Notes under the pieces: model-generated
Database searches by the model: none
The model's input: only the letters and a program-made list of their open reading frames with translations
What the model was told of the DNA's origin: nothing
Shown: positions 59,601 through 64,000 of the stretch, piece by piece
Layout: the number at the start of each line of letters is the position of its first letter
How positions within the stretch are numbered: position 1 is the stretch's first letter
Program-made: the position numbers and the translations under genes
Source of the DNA: Chionis minor
Taxonomy: Eukaryota; Chordata; Aves; Charadriiformes; Chionididae
Length of the DNA: 64,000 nucleotides
Direction: 5' to 3'
NCBI GenBank assembly: GCA_013398295.1
Contig: VZSF01004764.1
Span: forward strand, 496,001-560,000

Positions 59601-62483
59601 AGATTTAGTCTAAATCTCCCCTCTTCCAGTTTGAAGCCATTACCCCTCATCCTATCACTACATGTCCTTGTAAAAAGTCCCTCTCCAGCTTTCTTGTAGG
59701 CCCCTTTCAGATACTGGAAGGCTGCAACAATGTCTCCCCGGAGTCTTCTCTAGGCTGAACAACCCCAACTCTCTCAGCCTGTCCTCATAGGAGAGGCTCC
59801 AGCCCTCTGATCATCCTCACGGCCCTCCTTTGGACCCGCTTCAACAGGTCCAGGTCCTTATGTTGGGGGCTAAAGAGCTGGTAGACACAGTACTCCAAGT
59901 GGGGTCTCATAAGAGCAGAGCAGAGGGGCAGACTCACCTCTCTTGACCTGCTGGCCACACTTCATTTTATGTAGCTAGGATACAGTTGGCCTTCTGGGCT
60001 GCAAGTACACATTGCTGGCTCATACTGAGCTTCTCATCCACCCAAGTCCTTCGCCTCAGGGCTCTTGCCACAATCACAAATCCAAAACATAGCACTACAC
60101 TCACCAGCTGCTAGCAAGAAAGTTAACTCCATCCCAGCTAAAACCATGACAAAGTGACAAACACATAACTAAAGCTCTTGGCAGAGCATTTAAGACCAAT
60201 TCACGGCAAGACGAATCACCTATGGGAAAATAATGACACACAACACTTGCTTTGAAAAGTCAGCATTGCTACTGATACTCACACAAAGCATACACTCAAG
60301 TCTTATGAGTAAAGAATCACCTACAGCATTTTCACCTACTAACTACTGGGAAGATTCTCAACTTCTTTGGTTCCTACAGCAAAATGCTGTTTGACCTGTA
60401 TCTCAATAGCAGATCTCTTTCATATTTAAGTCATACAGACTTCAGTCTGCTTCCAGCTGATACAGGAGGGAAAAAACCAGACTATCATGGCTGCCCTGCC
60501 TCCTTGGTTACATTTGTCACAAAGCCTTCAGAGAAGAGTGCAGCCCAAATACAGTCCTCCCATTATGCTGCACAGATGATAAGGATTGAAAAGGGAAGGA
60601 AGGGAGGAANTTGCTGGCTCATACTGAGCTTCTCATCCACCCAAGTCCTTCGCCTCAGGGCTCTTGCCACAATCACAAATCCAAAACATAGCACTACACT
60701 CACCAGCTGCTAGCAAGAAAGTTAACTCCATCCCAGCTAAAACCATGACAAAGTGACAAACACATAACTAAAGCTCTTGGCAGAGCATTTAAGACCAATT
60801 CACGGCAAGACGAATCACCTATGGGAAAATAATGACACACAACACTTGCTTTGAAAAGTCAGCATTGCTACTGATACTCACACAAAGCATACACTCAAGT
60901 CTTATGAGTAAAGAATCACCTACAGCATTTTCACCTACTAACTACTGGGAAGATTCTCAACTTCTTTGGTTCCTACAGCAAAATGCTGTTTGACCTGTAT
61001 CTCAATAGCAGATCTCTTTCATATTTAAGTCATACAGACTTCAGTCTGCTTCCAGCTGATACAGGAGGGAAAAAACCAGACTATCATGGCTGCCCTGCCT
61101 CCTTGGTTACATTTGTCACAAAGCCTTCAGAGAAGAGTGCAGCCCAAATACAGTCCTCCCATTATGCTGCACAGATGATAAGGATTGAAAAGGGAAGGAA
61201 GGGAGGAAGAGGAAACAATATAGTTCATCTTCATAAAATGGGAAAGCTTGTATCTTTCAAAAGTTATCTTCAACAAGTACAACAGCGTTCAAACCAATGT
61301 TCACAGTTAAAACTCCAAAGCCATGAAGTTTGAAATGGAAAAATTCACTACATACATACTTGCAAAACACTCACTTTTACTTTAAACAAGTACCTGAAAT
61401 ATAAAACTTGTCTTGATGATTTCATTATGGAAGGGTTAACAACCTATAGTAGCCTAGATAAGATCATGTTCAGATATATGTATTAATATATGGTACTGAT
61501 TAACAACACACACATTAAACTAAAGCCCACTTCCTGCTTAGAATATTAAATATAAATAATCTTTTCATGTTAGTCACACTCACCGTTTCTTGTCTTTGGG
61601 ACTCAGTGAGCTTTTCAGACAATTCTTCTAGAGTCTTTCTTAATTCAGCATCAGTCCTTCATAGAAAAATATAGGTAAGACAATATTCTACTGTGCAAAA
61701 ACTAAATATGAACTGTGATAGTTTTAAGCAGTAAGCTCCTGGATTTTTACACTACTTCAATTTGTTCTACAGCTCCTAATTCCTAGAATAACTAGAGACC
61801 AGTCTCAAGTGGAAAATTCAGGATAGAAAGCACTTCCATTCCTCAAGTGAAGATAACGGAGCATCTAGTTTGAAAGTCTAGGCATCAGGTCAACAAGTAC
61901 AAAATTATGAACATGTCTACACAGTCCTTTTGAATAGTACTAGTTCCTACTAGGAATTAACAGACTAATTCCTGTTATTGCTACTATACAAAGCATCATA
62001 TGTTGAGACAGTATGTACTTTAAAAAATCATTACAGCTTGCATGAGAGCTTGCCCTCAAGAGACTCCAGTACCAAGAATAAATAAGAAGGAAAGTTGTAA
62101 TAAAAGAAATTCTGAAGTCCTTGTCATTTTGTCCATACATAAAAAGGGGGGGGAAGCCACATATACTATACAAATCAGAATTGATGGGTGTTATTTACAT
62201 ATATAGATACTGCACAAGATGACATGGAACGAGCAGTTCATAATACTACTTTCATCTACATGTTGTGCAATTCCCCACTCTCCCCCAAATTATTTTTAAA
62301 TACAAAAGAACAAAGGAGTTTAAGAATTATTTAAGAGCATAACAATTATTTTCTATATTATTCTTCACATGGAGTTATATTTTGTTTATACCGATTTCTT
62401 CTTGAAAGCTCCCGACTGATATCATCTCCCAGGCGAACTTGTTCACTACTGAGATCACGAAGAGACTGGTGGAAAGAATGCAG
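11478..62483 (-). CDS. CEP128: CEP128 centrosomal coiled-coil protein, 13 internal exons (partial gene)
   Basis: The exons at 62392-62483, 61584-61656, 51913-52029, 43421-43507, 41838-41912, 40464-40596, 38595-38755, 28798-29148, 24727-25377, 20567-20731, 16503-16679, 13235-13294 and 11478-11670 join in transcript order into 2335 nt with no stop: 778 codons plus one base. The product is rich in E, K, Q, L and R with heptad-like spacing throughout, so it is a long coiled coil with no enzyme domain. I recognise vertebrate CEP128 by stretches such as [57 protein letters not shown] and [19 protein letters not shown]. That family is about 1,100 residues long, so roughly 250 N-terminal and 130 C-terminal residues are outside what I can see. 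CEP128 is known as a subdistal-appendage protein of the mother centriole, acting with ODF2 and centriolin and in cilium-linked signalling. Identification is from memory of the family; exon joins are read directly. Confidence 0.93.
11671..13234 (-). other. CEP128 intron between exons l and m (1.56 kb)
   Basis: This is AT-rich intronic sequence. I see no further exon, repeat family or RNA gene in it. Confidence 0.85.
13235..13294 (-). CDS. CEP128: CEP128 exon l, 60-nt micro-exon, window residues 695-714
   Basis: This small phase 0-0 exon encodes 20 residues, [10 protein letters not shown] followed by [10 protein letters not shown]. The DPHRWLAE part joins the next exon to give the recognisable [19 protein letters not shown] motif. 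The acceptor is gtccatAG-like (ctattccatAG) and the donor is AAG|gtgattgt. The exon contains two prolines and links two coiled-coil segments. Skipping would keep the frame but remove half of the conserved motif. Confidence 0.9.
13295..16502 (-). other. CEP128 intron between exons k and l (3.2 kb)
   Basis: This is intronic sequence. It contains a short two-copy repeat at 13968-14006 and a G/T-rich tract at 14421-14459. Nothing else is recognised. Confidence 0.85.
13968..14006. repeat. Two-copy short direct repeat, period 23
   Basis: The unit AGTGTTTTCATGAAA occurs at 13968 and again at 13991, with a diverged copy of the intervening bases. Confidence 0.8.
16503..16679 (-). CDS. CEP128: CEP128 exon k, window residues 636-694
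   Basis: This is a 177-nt, phase 0-0 exon of 59 codons. It begins [19 protein letters not shown], contains [17 protein letters not shown] and ends RDSVEKFK. The acceptor is ctttcactccAG. The donor AAA|gtaattct lacks the usual G at the last exon base, so it is moderate. The stretch around [13 protein letters not shown] is less regular than the rest and probably marks the end of the main coiled coil. Confidence 0.93.
17579..17820 (-). mobile_element. CR1 LINE 3' fragment
   Basis: About 240 bases match the reverse complement of a CR1 3' end: ATGGAATCAGAAAATCATTT, then GACCATCGAGTCCAACCAT and CCAGGGATGGTGACTCCACC. The terminal repeat is degraded, suggesting an older copy than the one at 8997. 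It carries no usable reading frame. Confidence 0.88.
17825..17842. repeat. 18-base perfect palindrome
   Basis: TATACATATATATGTATA is identical to its own reverse complement. It lies just beyond the inner end of a CR1 fragment and is probably a (TA)-rich microsatellite remnant. Confidence 0.85.
20567..20731 (-). CDS. CEP128: CEP128 exon j, window residues 581-635
   Basis: This is a 165-nt, phase 0-0 exon of 55 codons. It begins [19 protein letters not shown], has [13 protein letters not shown] in the middle and ends VKQELEKK. The Met at the start is internal: it follows the AG acceptor (attaccatcAG) and is not an initiation codon. The donor is AAG|gtaaacta. Confidence 0.92.
21964..21983. repeat. 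20-base perfect palindrome
   Basis: TATGTATCTATAGATACATA equals its reverse complement. Imperfect pairing may extend outward (TTTTA on the left, TAAAA further right). It could form a cruciform or hairpin; no function is implied. Confidence 0.85.
22791..22868. repeat. Compound short tandem repeat
   Basis: Two copies of a TTACTTCTATT.TACTT unit are followed by repeats of ATCAAGATTATT. The two halves share the TCAAGATTATTA element found at the left edge, consistent with replication slippage. Confidence 0.8.
24727..25377 (-). CDS. CEP128: CEP128 exon i (largest exon), window residues 364-580
   Basis: This is a 651-nt, phase 0-0 exon of 217 codons with no stop, the longest exon seen. It begins [12 protein letters not shown], carries [19 protein letters not shown] near its start, and ends EAQLRMLK. 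The acceptor is cttctttcctAG and the donor is AAG|gtactact. It is unbroken coiled coil rich in E, K, Q and L, with no proline in the translated stretch. The central region, including [17 protein letters not shown], is strongly suggestive of CEP128. Confidence 0.95.
25811..25860. repeat. TTCTAAA-type low-complexity repeat
   Basis: The motif TTCTAAA or CTAAAA recurs about five times in 50 bases with irregular spacing. Confidence 0.75.
26708..27175 (-). other. Unassigned 155-codon intronic ORF
   Basis: An open frame of 155 codons (starting from a TTG, with no ATG at the chosen start) lies on the CEP128 sense strand inside an intron. The predicted product has a basic patch ([11 protein letters not shown]), a leucine-rich stretch ([10 protein letters not shown]) and an aromatic, hydrophobic C-terminus. 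I recognise no domain. I see no convincing splice acceptor or donor at its ends. It may be a chance frame, a cryptic exon or a decayed element; I do not call it a gene. Confidence 0.2.
28071..28105. repeat. Two-copy tandem repeat, period 19
   Basis: TTTTGCTAAAATCTC occurs at 28071 and again at 28090, separated by four bases. Confidence 0.85.
28798..29148 (-). CDS. CEP128: CEP128 exon h, window residues 247-363
   Basis: This is a 351-nt, phase 0-0 exon of 117 codons, from [20 protein letters not shown] through [19 protein letters not shown] to NQLMDKNNQ. The acceptor is gatgattccAG and the donor CAG|gtaagatt is strong. It includes the [19 protein letters not shown] stretch, whose RQWKLK core is a good family marker. 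It is continuous coiled coil with no obvious break. Confidence 0.94.
30376..30394 (-). other. G-quadruplex-type motif
   Basis: On the minus strand the sequence is a run of ten G, then T, GGG, T and GGGG. This satisfies the usual pattern of four G-triplets with short loops. It is on the CEP128 sense strand, so it would also be present in the pre-mRNA. Confidence 0.7.
33408..33478 (+). repeat. G/T-rich low-complexity tract (TTTG/TTGG units)
   Basis: About 70 bases consist almost only of G and T, made of TTTG, TTGG and GTTT units. It is the longest of a dozen similar tracts in the window. Confidence 0.8.
35850..35912 (+). repeat. G/T-rich low-complexity tract with G-runs
   Basis: The tract contains GGGGG, GGG, GGGGG and GGG runs between T-runs, for example GTTTTTGGGGGTTTG. 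It has loose G-quadruplex potential on the plus strand. Confidence 0.75.
38595..38755 (-). CDS. CEP128: CEP128 exon g, window residues 193-246, with tandem acceptor
   Basis: The exon is 161 nt if the first AG of tatAGtAG is used and 158 nt if the second is used; both keep the frame. The product starts V-V-E-R-Y-E-R-E or V-E-R-Y-E-R-E accordingly, after the split codon G|TA or G|TT. It continues through [15 protein letters not shown] and [17 protein letters not shown] to AMHIQ. The donor CAG|gtaagttg is strong. The segment is coiled coil. The right end of the exon is 38755 or 38752. Confidence 0.9.
38756..40463 (-). other. CEP128 intron between exons f and g (1.7 kb)
   Basis: This is AT-rich intronic sequence. 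It holds an A/C-rich tract near 38985-39020. I see nothing else. Confidence 0.85.
40464..40596 (-). CDS. CEP128: CEP128 exon f, window residues 149-192 plus one base
   Basis: This is a 133-nt exon starting in phase 0 ([15 protein letters not shown]) and ending with a single G of a split codon after RRIRT. The acceptor is gtgcgttttAG and the donor is ACAG|gtacaactc. The middle part ([16 protein letters not shown]) contains a proline and many Asp/Arg, so it probably interrupts the coiled coil as a short linker. The split codon is completed by the NAGNAG-flanked exon that follows. Confidence 0.9.
40597..41837 (-). other. CEP128 intron between exons e and f (1.24 kb)
   Basis: This is AT-rich intronic sequence with no recognisable element. 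Confidence 0.85.
41838..41912 (-). CDS. CEP128: CEP128 exon e, window residues 124-148
   Basis: This is a 75-nt, phase 0-0 exon of 25 codons, running from [17 protein letters not shown] to REALLHQ. The donor is CAG|gtaactgc. The acceptor ...cttctgtaatgaaAG has purines close to the splice site and looks weaker than its neighbours, which could favour skipping; skipping would keep the frame. The [11 protein letters not shown] stretch matches my memory of the family. Confidence 0.9.
41913..43420 (-). other. CEP128 intron between exons d and e (1.5 kb)
   Basis: This is intronic sequence with no recognisable element. Confidence 0.85.
43421..43507 (-). CDS. CEP128: CEP128 exon d, window residues 95-123
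   Basis: This is an 87-nt, phase 0-0 exon of 29 codons. It reads from [15 protein letters not shown] to KYESEKNQ. The acceptor is tcccctctaaAG and the donor is CAA|gtaagact. The exon is highly charged coiled coil. It is the first member of a cluster of four exons within 5 kb. Confidence 0.9.
43881..43913. repeat. Two-copy tandem repeat, period 16
   Basis: TGATATAAAATACGCA is followed at once by TGATATAAAATACAGC. Confidence 0.85.
46188..46664 (+). other. GC-richer island with a 158-codon ORF, probably repeat- or pseudogene-derived
   Basis: A 158-codon ATG-initiated frame lies in a stretch clearly richer in GC than its surroundings. The product is basic and low in hydrophobic residues (for example [11 protein letters not shown]) and matches no family I know. 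Another plus-strand frame over about 46400-46500 reads as an acidic peptide ([16 protein letters not shown]) ending TRKRRTSM and a stop, more protein-like than the long ORF. The right quarter looks like an old interspersed repeat. A processed pseudogene or co-opted repeat is more likely than a real gene. Confidence 0.25.
46515..46640 (-). mobile_element. Possible old amniote interspersed repeat
   Basis: The minus strand reads AAGAATTGCTCTACTGGGTC followed by AAACAAAAGTTCAGCTAG. This resembles a widespread sauropsid repeat with ACTGGGTCAGACCAAAGGTCCA-like sequence that I remember but cannot name with certainty. The similarity fades to the left. Confidence 0.35.
47125..47190 (-). mobile_element. 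CR1 LINE 3'-terminal fragment
   Basis: About 65 bases carry the CR1 end with two copies of the terminal octamer (CATAGAATCATAGAAT), then GGTTTAGGTTGGAAGGGACC and ATCATCGAGTTCCAA. The intact terminal repeats show the true 3' end and a very short, 5'-truncated insertion. Confidence 0.92.
49789..50061 (-). other. Unassigned 90-codon intronic ORF
   Basis: A frame of 90 codons from a TTG (open for five more codons upstream to a TAA) lies on the CEP128 sense strand. The peptide has a protein-like composition ([35 protein letters not shown]). I recognise no domain and see no clear splice signals. It may be a chance frame or a fragment of an old element. Confidence 0.18.
51648..51675 (+). other. G-quadruplex-type motif near exon c
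   Basis: The plus strand reads GGG TTGA GGG A GGGG TTAC GGGG T GGGG, five G-runs with loops of one to four bases. It lies about 240 bases downstream of the donor of exon c and is on the template strand for CEP128. Confidence 0.8.
51913..52029 (-). CDS. CEP128: CEP128 exon c, window residues 56-94
   Basis: This is a 117-nt, phase 0-0 exon of 39 codons. It begins [16 protein letters not shown] and ends [10 protein letters not shown]. The acceptor lies after a T-rich tract (ttttttttccttttgaAG) and the donor is GAG|gtatgcaa. The VERRQDQLG stretch is a recognisable family signature. The flanking introns are both large (8.4 and 9.6 kb), so this exon stands alone. A G-quadruplex-type motif lies about 240 bases into the downstream intron. 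Confidence 0.92.
54120..54900 (-). mobile_element. Ancient CR1/L3-like LINE, reverse-transcriptase part
   Basis: The minus strand around 54430-54510 reads like a broken RT core: a [19 protein letters not shown] stretch (family norm VLGPLLFNIFINDLDD) followed by a LHLQMD/FADG-like stretch where FADD is expected. Frameshifts and stops are present. A further 3' part (CAAGACTGGATATTGGATTT on the plus strand) fits the same order. Divergence is much greater than in the other CR1 copies, so this is an old insertion. Boundaries are approximate. Confidence 0.5.
56615..57250 (-). mobile_element. Ancient CR1/L3-like LINE, region 5' of the reverse transcriptase
   Basis: On the minus strand, around 56770-56820, the sequence reads like the FFASIxxxE segment that precedes the RT domain in CR1/L3 ORF2 (TTTTTTGCATCCATCTTGAC). 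It is in the same orientation as the RT piece at 54120-54900 and lies on its 5' side, so the two are probably one element interrupted by later sequence. Boundaries are approximate and the family is uncertain. Confidence 0.4.
59395..60070 (-). mobile_element. CR1 LINE, 5'-truncated
   Basis: The left edge CATAGAATGGTTTAGG is the CR1 3' end in reverse complement, followed by AAGGGACCTTACAGATCATC and the usual ORF2 tail (plus-strand text such as CCAGCCTGGCCTTGAACACT and CTCTGATCATCCTCACGGCC). It is about 675 bases and similar enough to the consensus I remember to be a relatively young copy. Its inner end lies inside the duplicated segment. Confidence 0.93.
60012..60609. repeat. 598-base direct repeat, copy 1
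   Basis: This segment is repeated at 60611-61208 with an offset of 599 and no mismatch that I can see. It starts within a CR1 (TTGCTGGCTCATACTGAGC) and ends in a purine-rich stretch (GGGAAGGAAGGGAGGAA). It is followed by a single N at 60610. Confidence 0.95.
60610..60610. other. Single N between duplicated segments
   Basis: One undetermined base separates two identical 598-base segments. This is typical of contig ends placed next to each other without merging their overlap. Confidence 1.
60611..61208. repeat. 598-base direct repeat, copy 2
   Basis: This segment is identical to 60012-60609 and continues into unique sequence (AGAGGAAACAATATAG). Its first 60 bases are CR1 sequence without the rest of the element, as expected if the copy results from overlapping contigs. 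Any ORF in it duplicates one in copy 1 and is not a gene. Confidence 0.95.
61584..61656 (-). CDS. CEP128: CEP128 exon b, window residues 31-55
   Basis: This 73-nt exon begins with one base that completes the Arg codon split with the previous exon, then reads [16 protein letters not shown] and ends in phase 0 at QET. The acceptor is ttctatgaAG and the donor ACG|gtgagtg is strong. In the other two frames the exon hits stops early (for example TAA within GAATTAAG), which supports the chosen phase. The segment is coiled coil. Confidence 0.9.
61657..62391 (-). other. CEP128 intron between exons a and b (0.73 kb)
   Basis: This is the shortest intron seen in the window. It is AT-rich with no recognisable element. 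Confidence 0.88.
62392..62483 (-). CDS. CEP128: CEP128 exon a (most 5' exon seen), window residues 1-30 plus two bases
   Basis: This is a 92-nt exon starting in phase 0 (LHSFHQSL...) and ending with two bases, CG, of a split Arg codon. The acceptor is tttaatttacAG and the donor is CG|gtataaac. It encodes the [18 protein letters not shown] segment, which I recall as a well-conserved part of CEP128. The next exon to the 5' side was not found in the remaining 1.5 kb, so the gene continues off the right edge. Confidence 0.9.
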
Positions 62484-64000
62484 CTGTAAATTAAAGTACA
62501 CAAATTAAGCCTTTTTTCTGTGATATTCCAAAAATACGCACATACATATATACACACTTTTTAAAATAAAGCAGATAAAAATAACCTGAAAAATAACAAA
62601 ATTCCATGTACTGCAGATAAGCCTGGATGAGTGGATGAGGTTTGCATGCTTCTAATTCAATCAACCCCTCAAAACGCTTGCGCACTGAAGTTTAATTTTC
62701 AGTACGTTATTTGCTAACCCAAGTTTACCAGCTATGGGTTTTTTCTATGGTTCAGATCTTGGTCATCTCAGTTACCTGACACTGCACCATCTTTTTAACA
62801 TAATGCAGAGTTCAAAGATCTGAACAGGTCAAGTCAGAATAGACACATTTCCTGCTAATAAATATTAGTATAACTGAAACAAAGTTCTGCTCAGCTACAT
62901 ATCTTATGATAAAAAGACGGCATATGACATTGGAAGTGACCAAGCAGAACACTATGATGTATTCAGGAACTACCAAAGCACCAAGGAAAGATATTTTACC
63001 TTGCCCAAGACTTTACATACTCTACTAGAATGCTTTTTTCAGAGCTTAGGAAAGCAAACAAACAACAACAAAACCCCACATCTATTTTCCTCTGTAAAAC
63101 CTCCCATTTGCCCCATTCAGTAGGCCCCCAATTTATAGTAAAACTTTTTAAGTGACCAAATAAAGGTAACAAGTCGTCCATCCTTCATGGGATAAAAGGT
63201 GACAGTTAATCCATGCCACTGCTGTCAACAGCTCAGTGGCCAGGACCATCATTATGAAAAACTATGGTTTATAATACCCCTTTGCTCTACGCCCAAGACT
63301 TAAACCTGGATGTTCCACAGCCCAGCTGACTGTCCTCAACATTCAGACACAGGCACTACCATGTCCCCTGTGTGACTAACCAGAAATTTCAAGTCACCCA
63401 AGAGACTCTGAAAAACACGGCATGTTTTCAGAATCTTTCAGCCTAAGAAGGAGAGAGACTCAAATGTGTTAAAAGACCATTCAGCTGGAAAATTACCTTA
63501 GCTAGAAGCAGTCAGAATGAGAATAAAGGGACTGTGGCTACAGAAAGAAGAAAAAGCCACAGCTTTAGTAAGCAGTACTGCCTTATCTCTGCCCCAATTT
63601 CTACCTACGGTCATCATCAACGACTACTTTAGTTTATCATTCCTCAAAGCACTACATTCTCCTTACAAAATAGTTAATGATGGAGTAAAACCATGTTCAT
63701 CCACTGAATAGCAAGAATAAGGAATAAACCAGCAGTTATCATCAAAACAGGAAAAAAAAGTTATTTGCTTACATAGTTCCTTAATAGAAACTATGAATTT
63801 TGTGTGCATTGCAGGAACTCCCTTGAATAAAATTTCTCAGATATCTATAGAATATTTAGAAATATCTAAAATATTTCTAAGCTTTTTGGAAGCTGAGGAG
63901 GAATGATTTCCATATAATGTTATTTCCTTCCAAGGATTGTTCCACACTAACCTTGAGGGAGGAAGGAATAGGGGGGAGAAGTAGACTGAAAAGACAATGA
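62484..64000 (-). other. CEP128 intron 5' of exon a, continuing off the window
   Basis: I see no coiled-coil-encoding exon, CpG-rich promoter or repeat here. A donor-like site at 62999 is not preceded by family-like coding sequence. The 5' part of the gene must lie beyond 64000. Confidence 0.75.

Larger units (their letters stand above)
52030..61583 (-). other. CEP128 intron between exons b and c (9.6 kb)
   Basis: This intron contains an old decayed CR1/L3-like LINE in two pieces (about 54100-54900 and 56615-57250), a younger CR1 (59395-60070) and the 598-base duplication at 60012-61208. The stretches 52030-54100, 55400-56600 and 57300-59390 show nothing recognisable. Confidence 0.85.

Noticed and set aside
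60384..61333. Two near-identical ORFs of 109 and 116 codons
   Set aside because: They are the same non-coding frame counted twice because of the 598-base duplication.
62996..63181. Donor-like site at 62999 with a short upstream ORF, considered as the next 5' CEP128 exon
   Set aside because: The peptide is not coiled-coil-like and does not fit the family sequence before LHSFHQ.

Overview
The window is GC-poor vertebrate nuclear DNA, almost certainly from a bird. The evidence is three kinds: CR1 LINE fragments with the typical CATAGAAT-type 3' end, a probable avian ERV-L-like solo LTR, and long introns with GT-AG splice sites. Nothing bacterial, phage-like or CRISPR-like is present. The species cannot be fixed from sequence alone.

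One protein-coding gene dominates. Thirteen consecutive exons on the minus strand (62483 down to 11478) splice into one open frame of about 778 codons. The product is a nearly uninterrupted coiled coil, which I identify from memory of the vertebrate family as CEP128, a subdistal-appendage protein of the mother centriole. All exons have GT-AG boundaries and compatible phases, so I see no missing exon between the first and last. The N-terminal exons lie to the right of the window. The C-terminal exons were not found; they lie to the left of it or in the 715-base assembly gap at 850-1564.

Layout from left to right: 1-11477 is intron or 3'-side sequence with the gap, a putative solo LTR (4015-4586) and a 1.1 kb CR1 with reverse-transcriptase remnants (8997-10073). 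11478-29148 holds the seven most 3' exons. 29149-38594 is a 9.4 kb intron with G/T-rich tracts and a G-quadruplex-type motif. 38595-43507 is a cluster of four exons. 43508-51912 is an 8.4 kb intron with a GC-richer repeat-like island and a short CR1 tail. 51913-52029 is one exon. 52030-61583 is a 9.6 kb intron with an old decayed CR1/L3-like LINE, a younger CR1 and a perfect 598-base direct repeat split by a single N. 61584-62483 holds the last two exons.

I found no previously undescribed biological system. The observations most worth checking are the 598-base duplication (probably an assembly artefact), the tandem NAGNAG acceptor of one CEP128 exon, a 155-codon intronic ORF of unknown nature, and the missing C-terminal exons.
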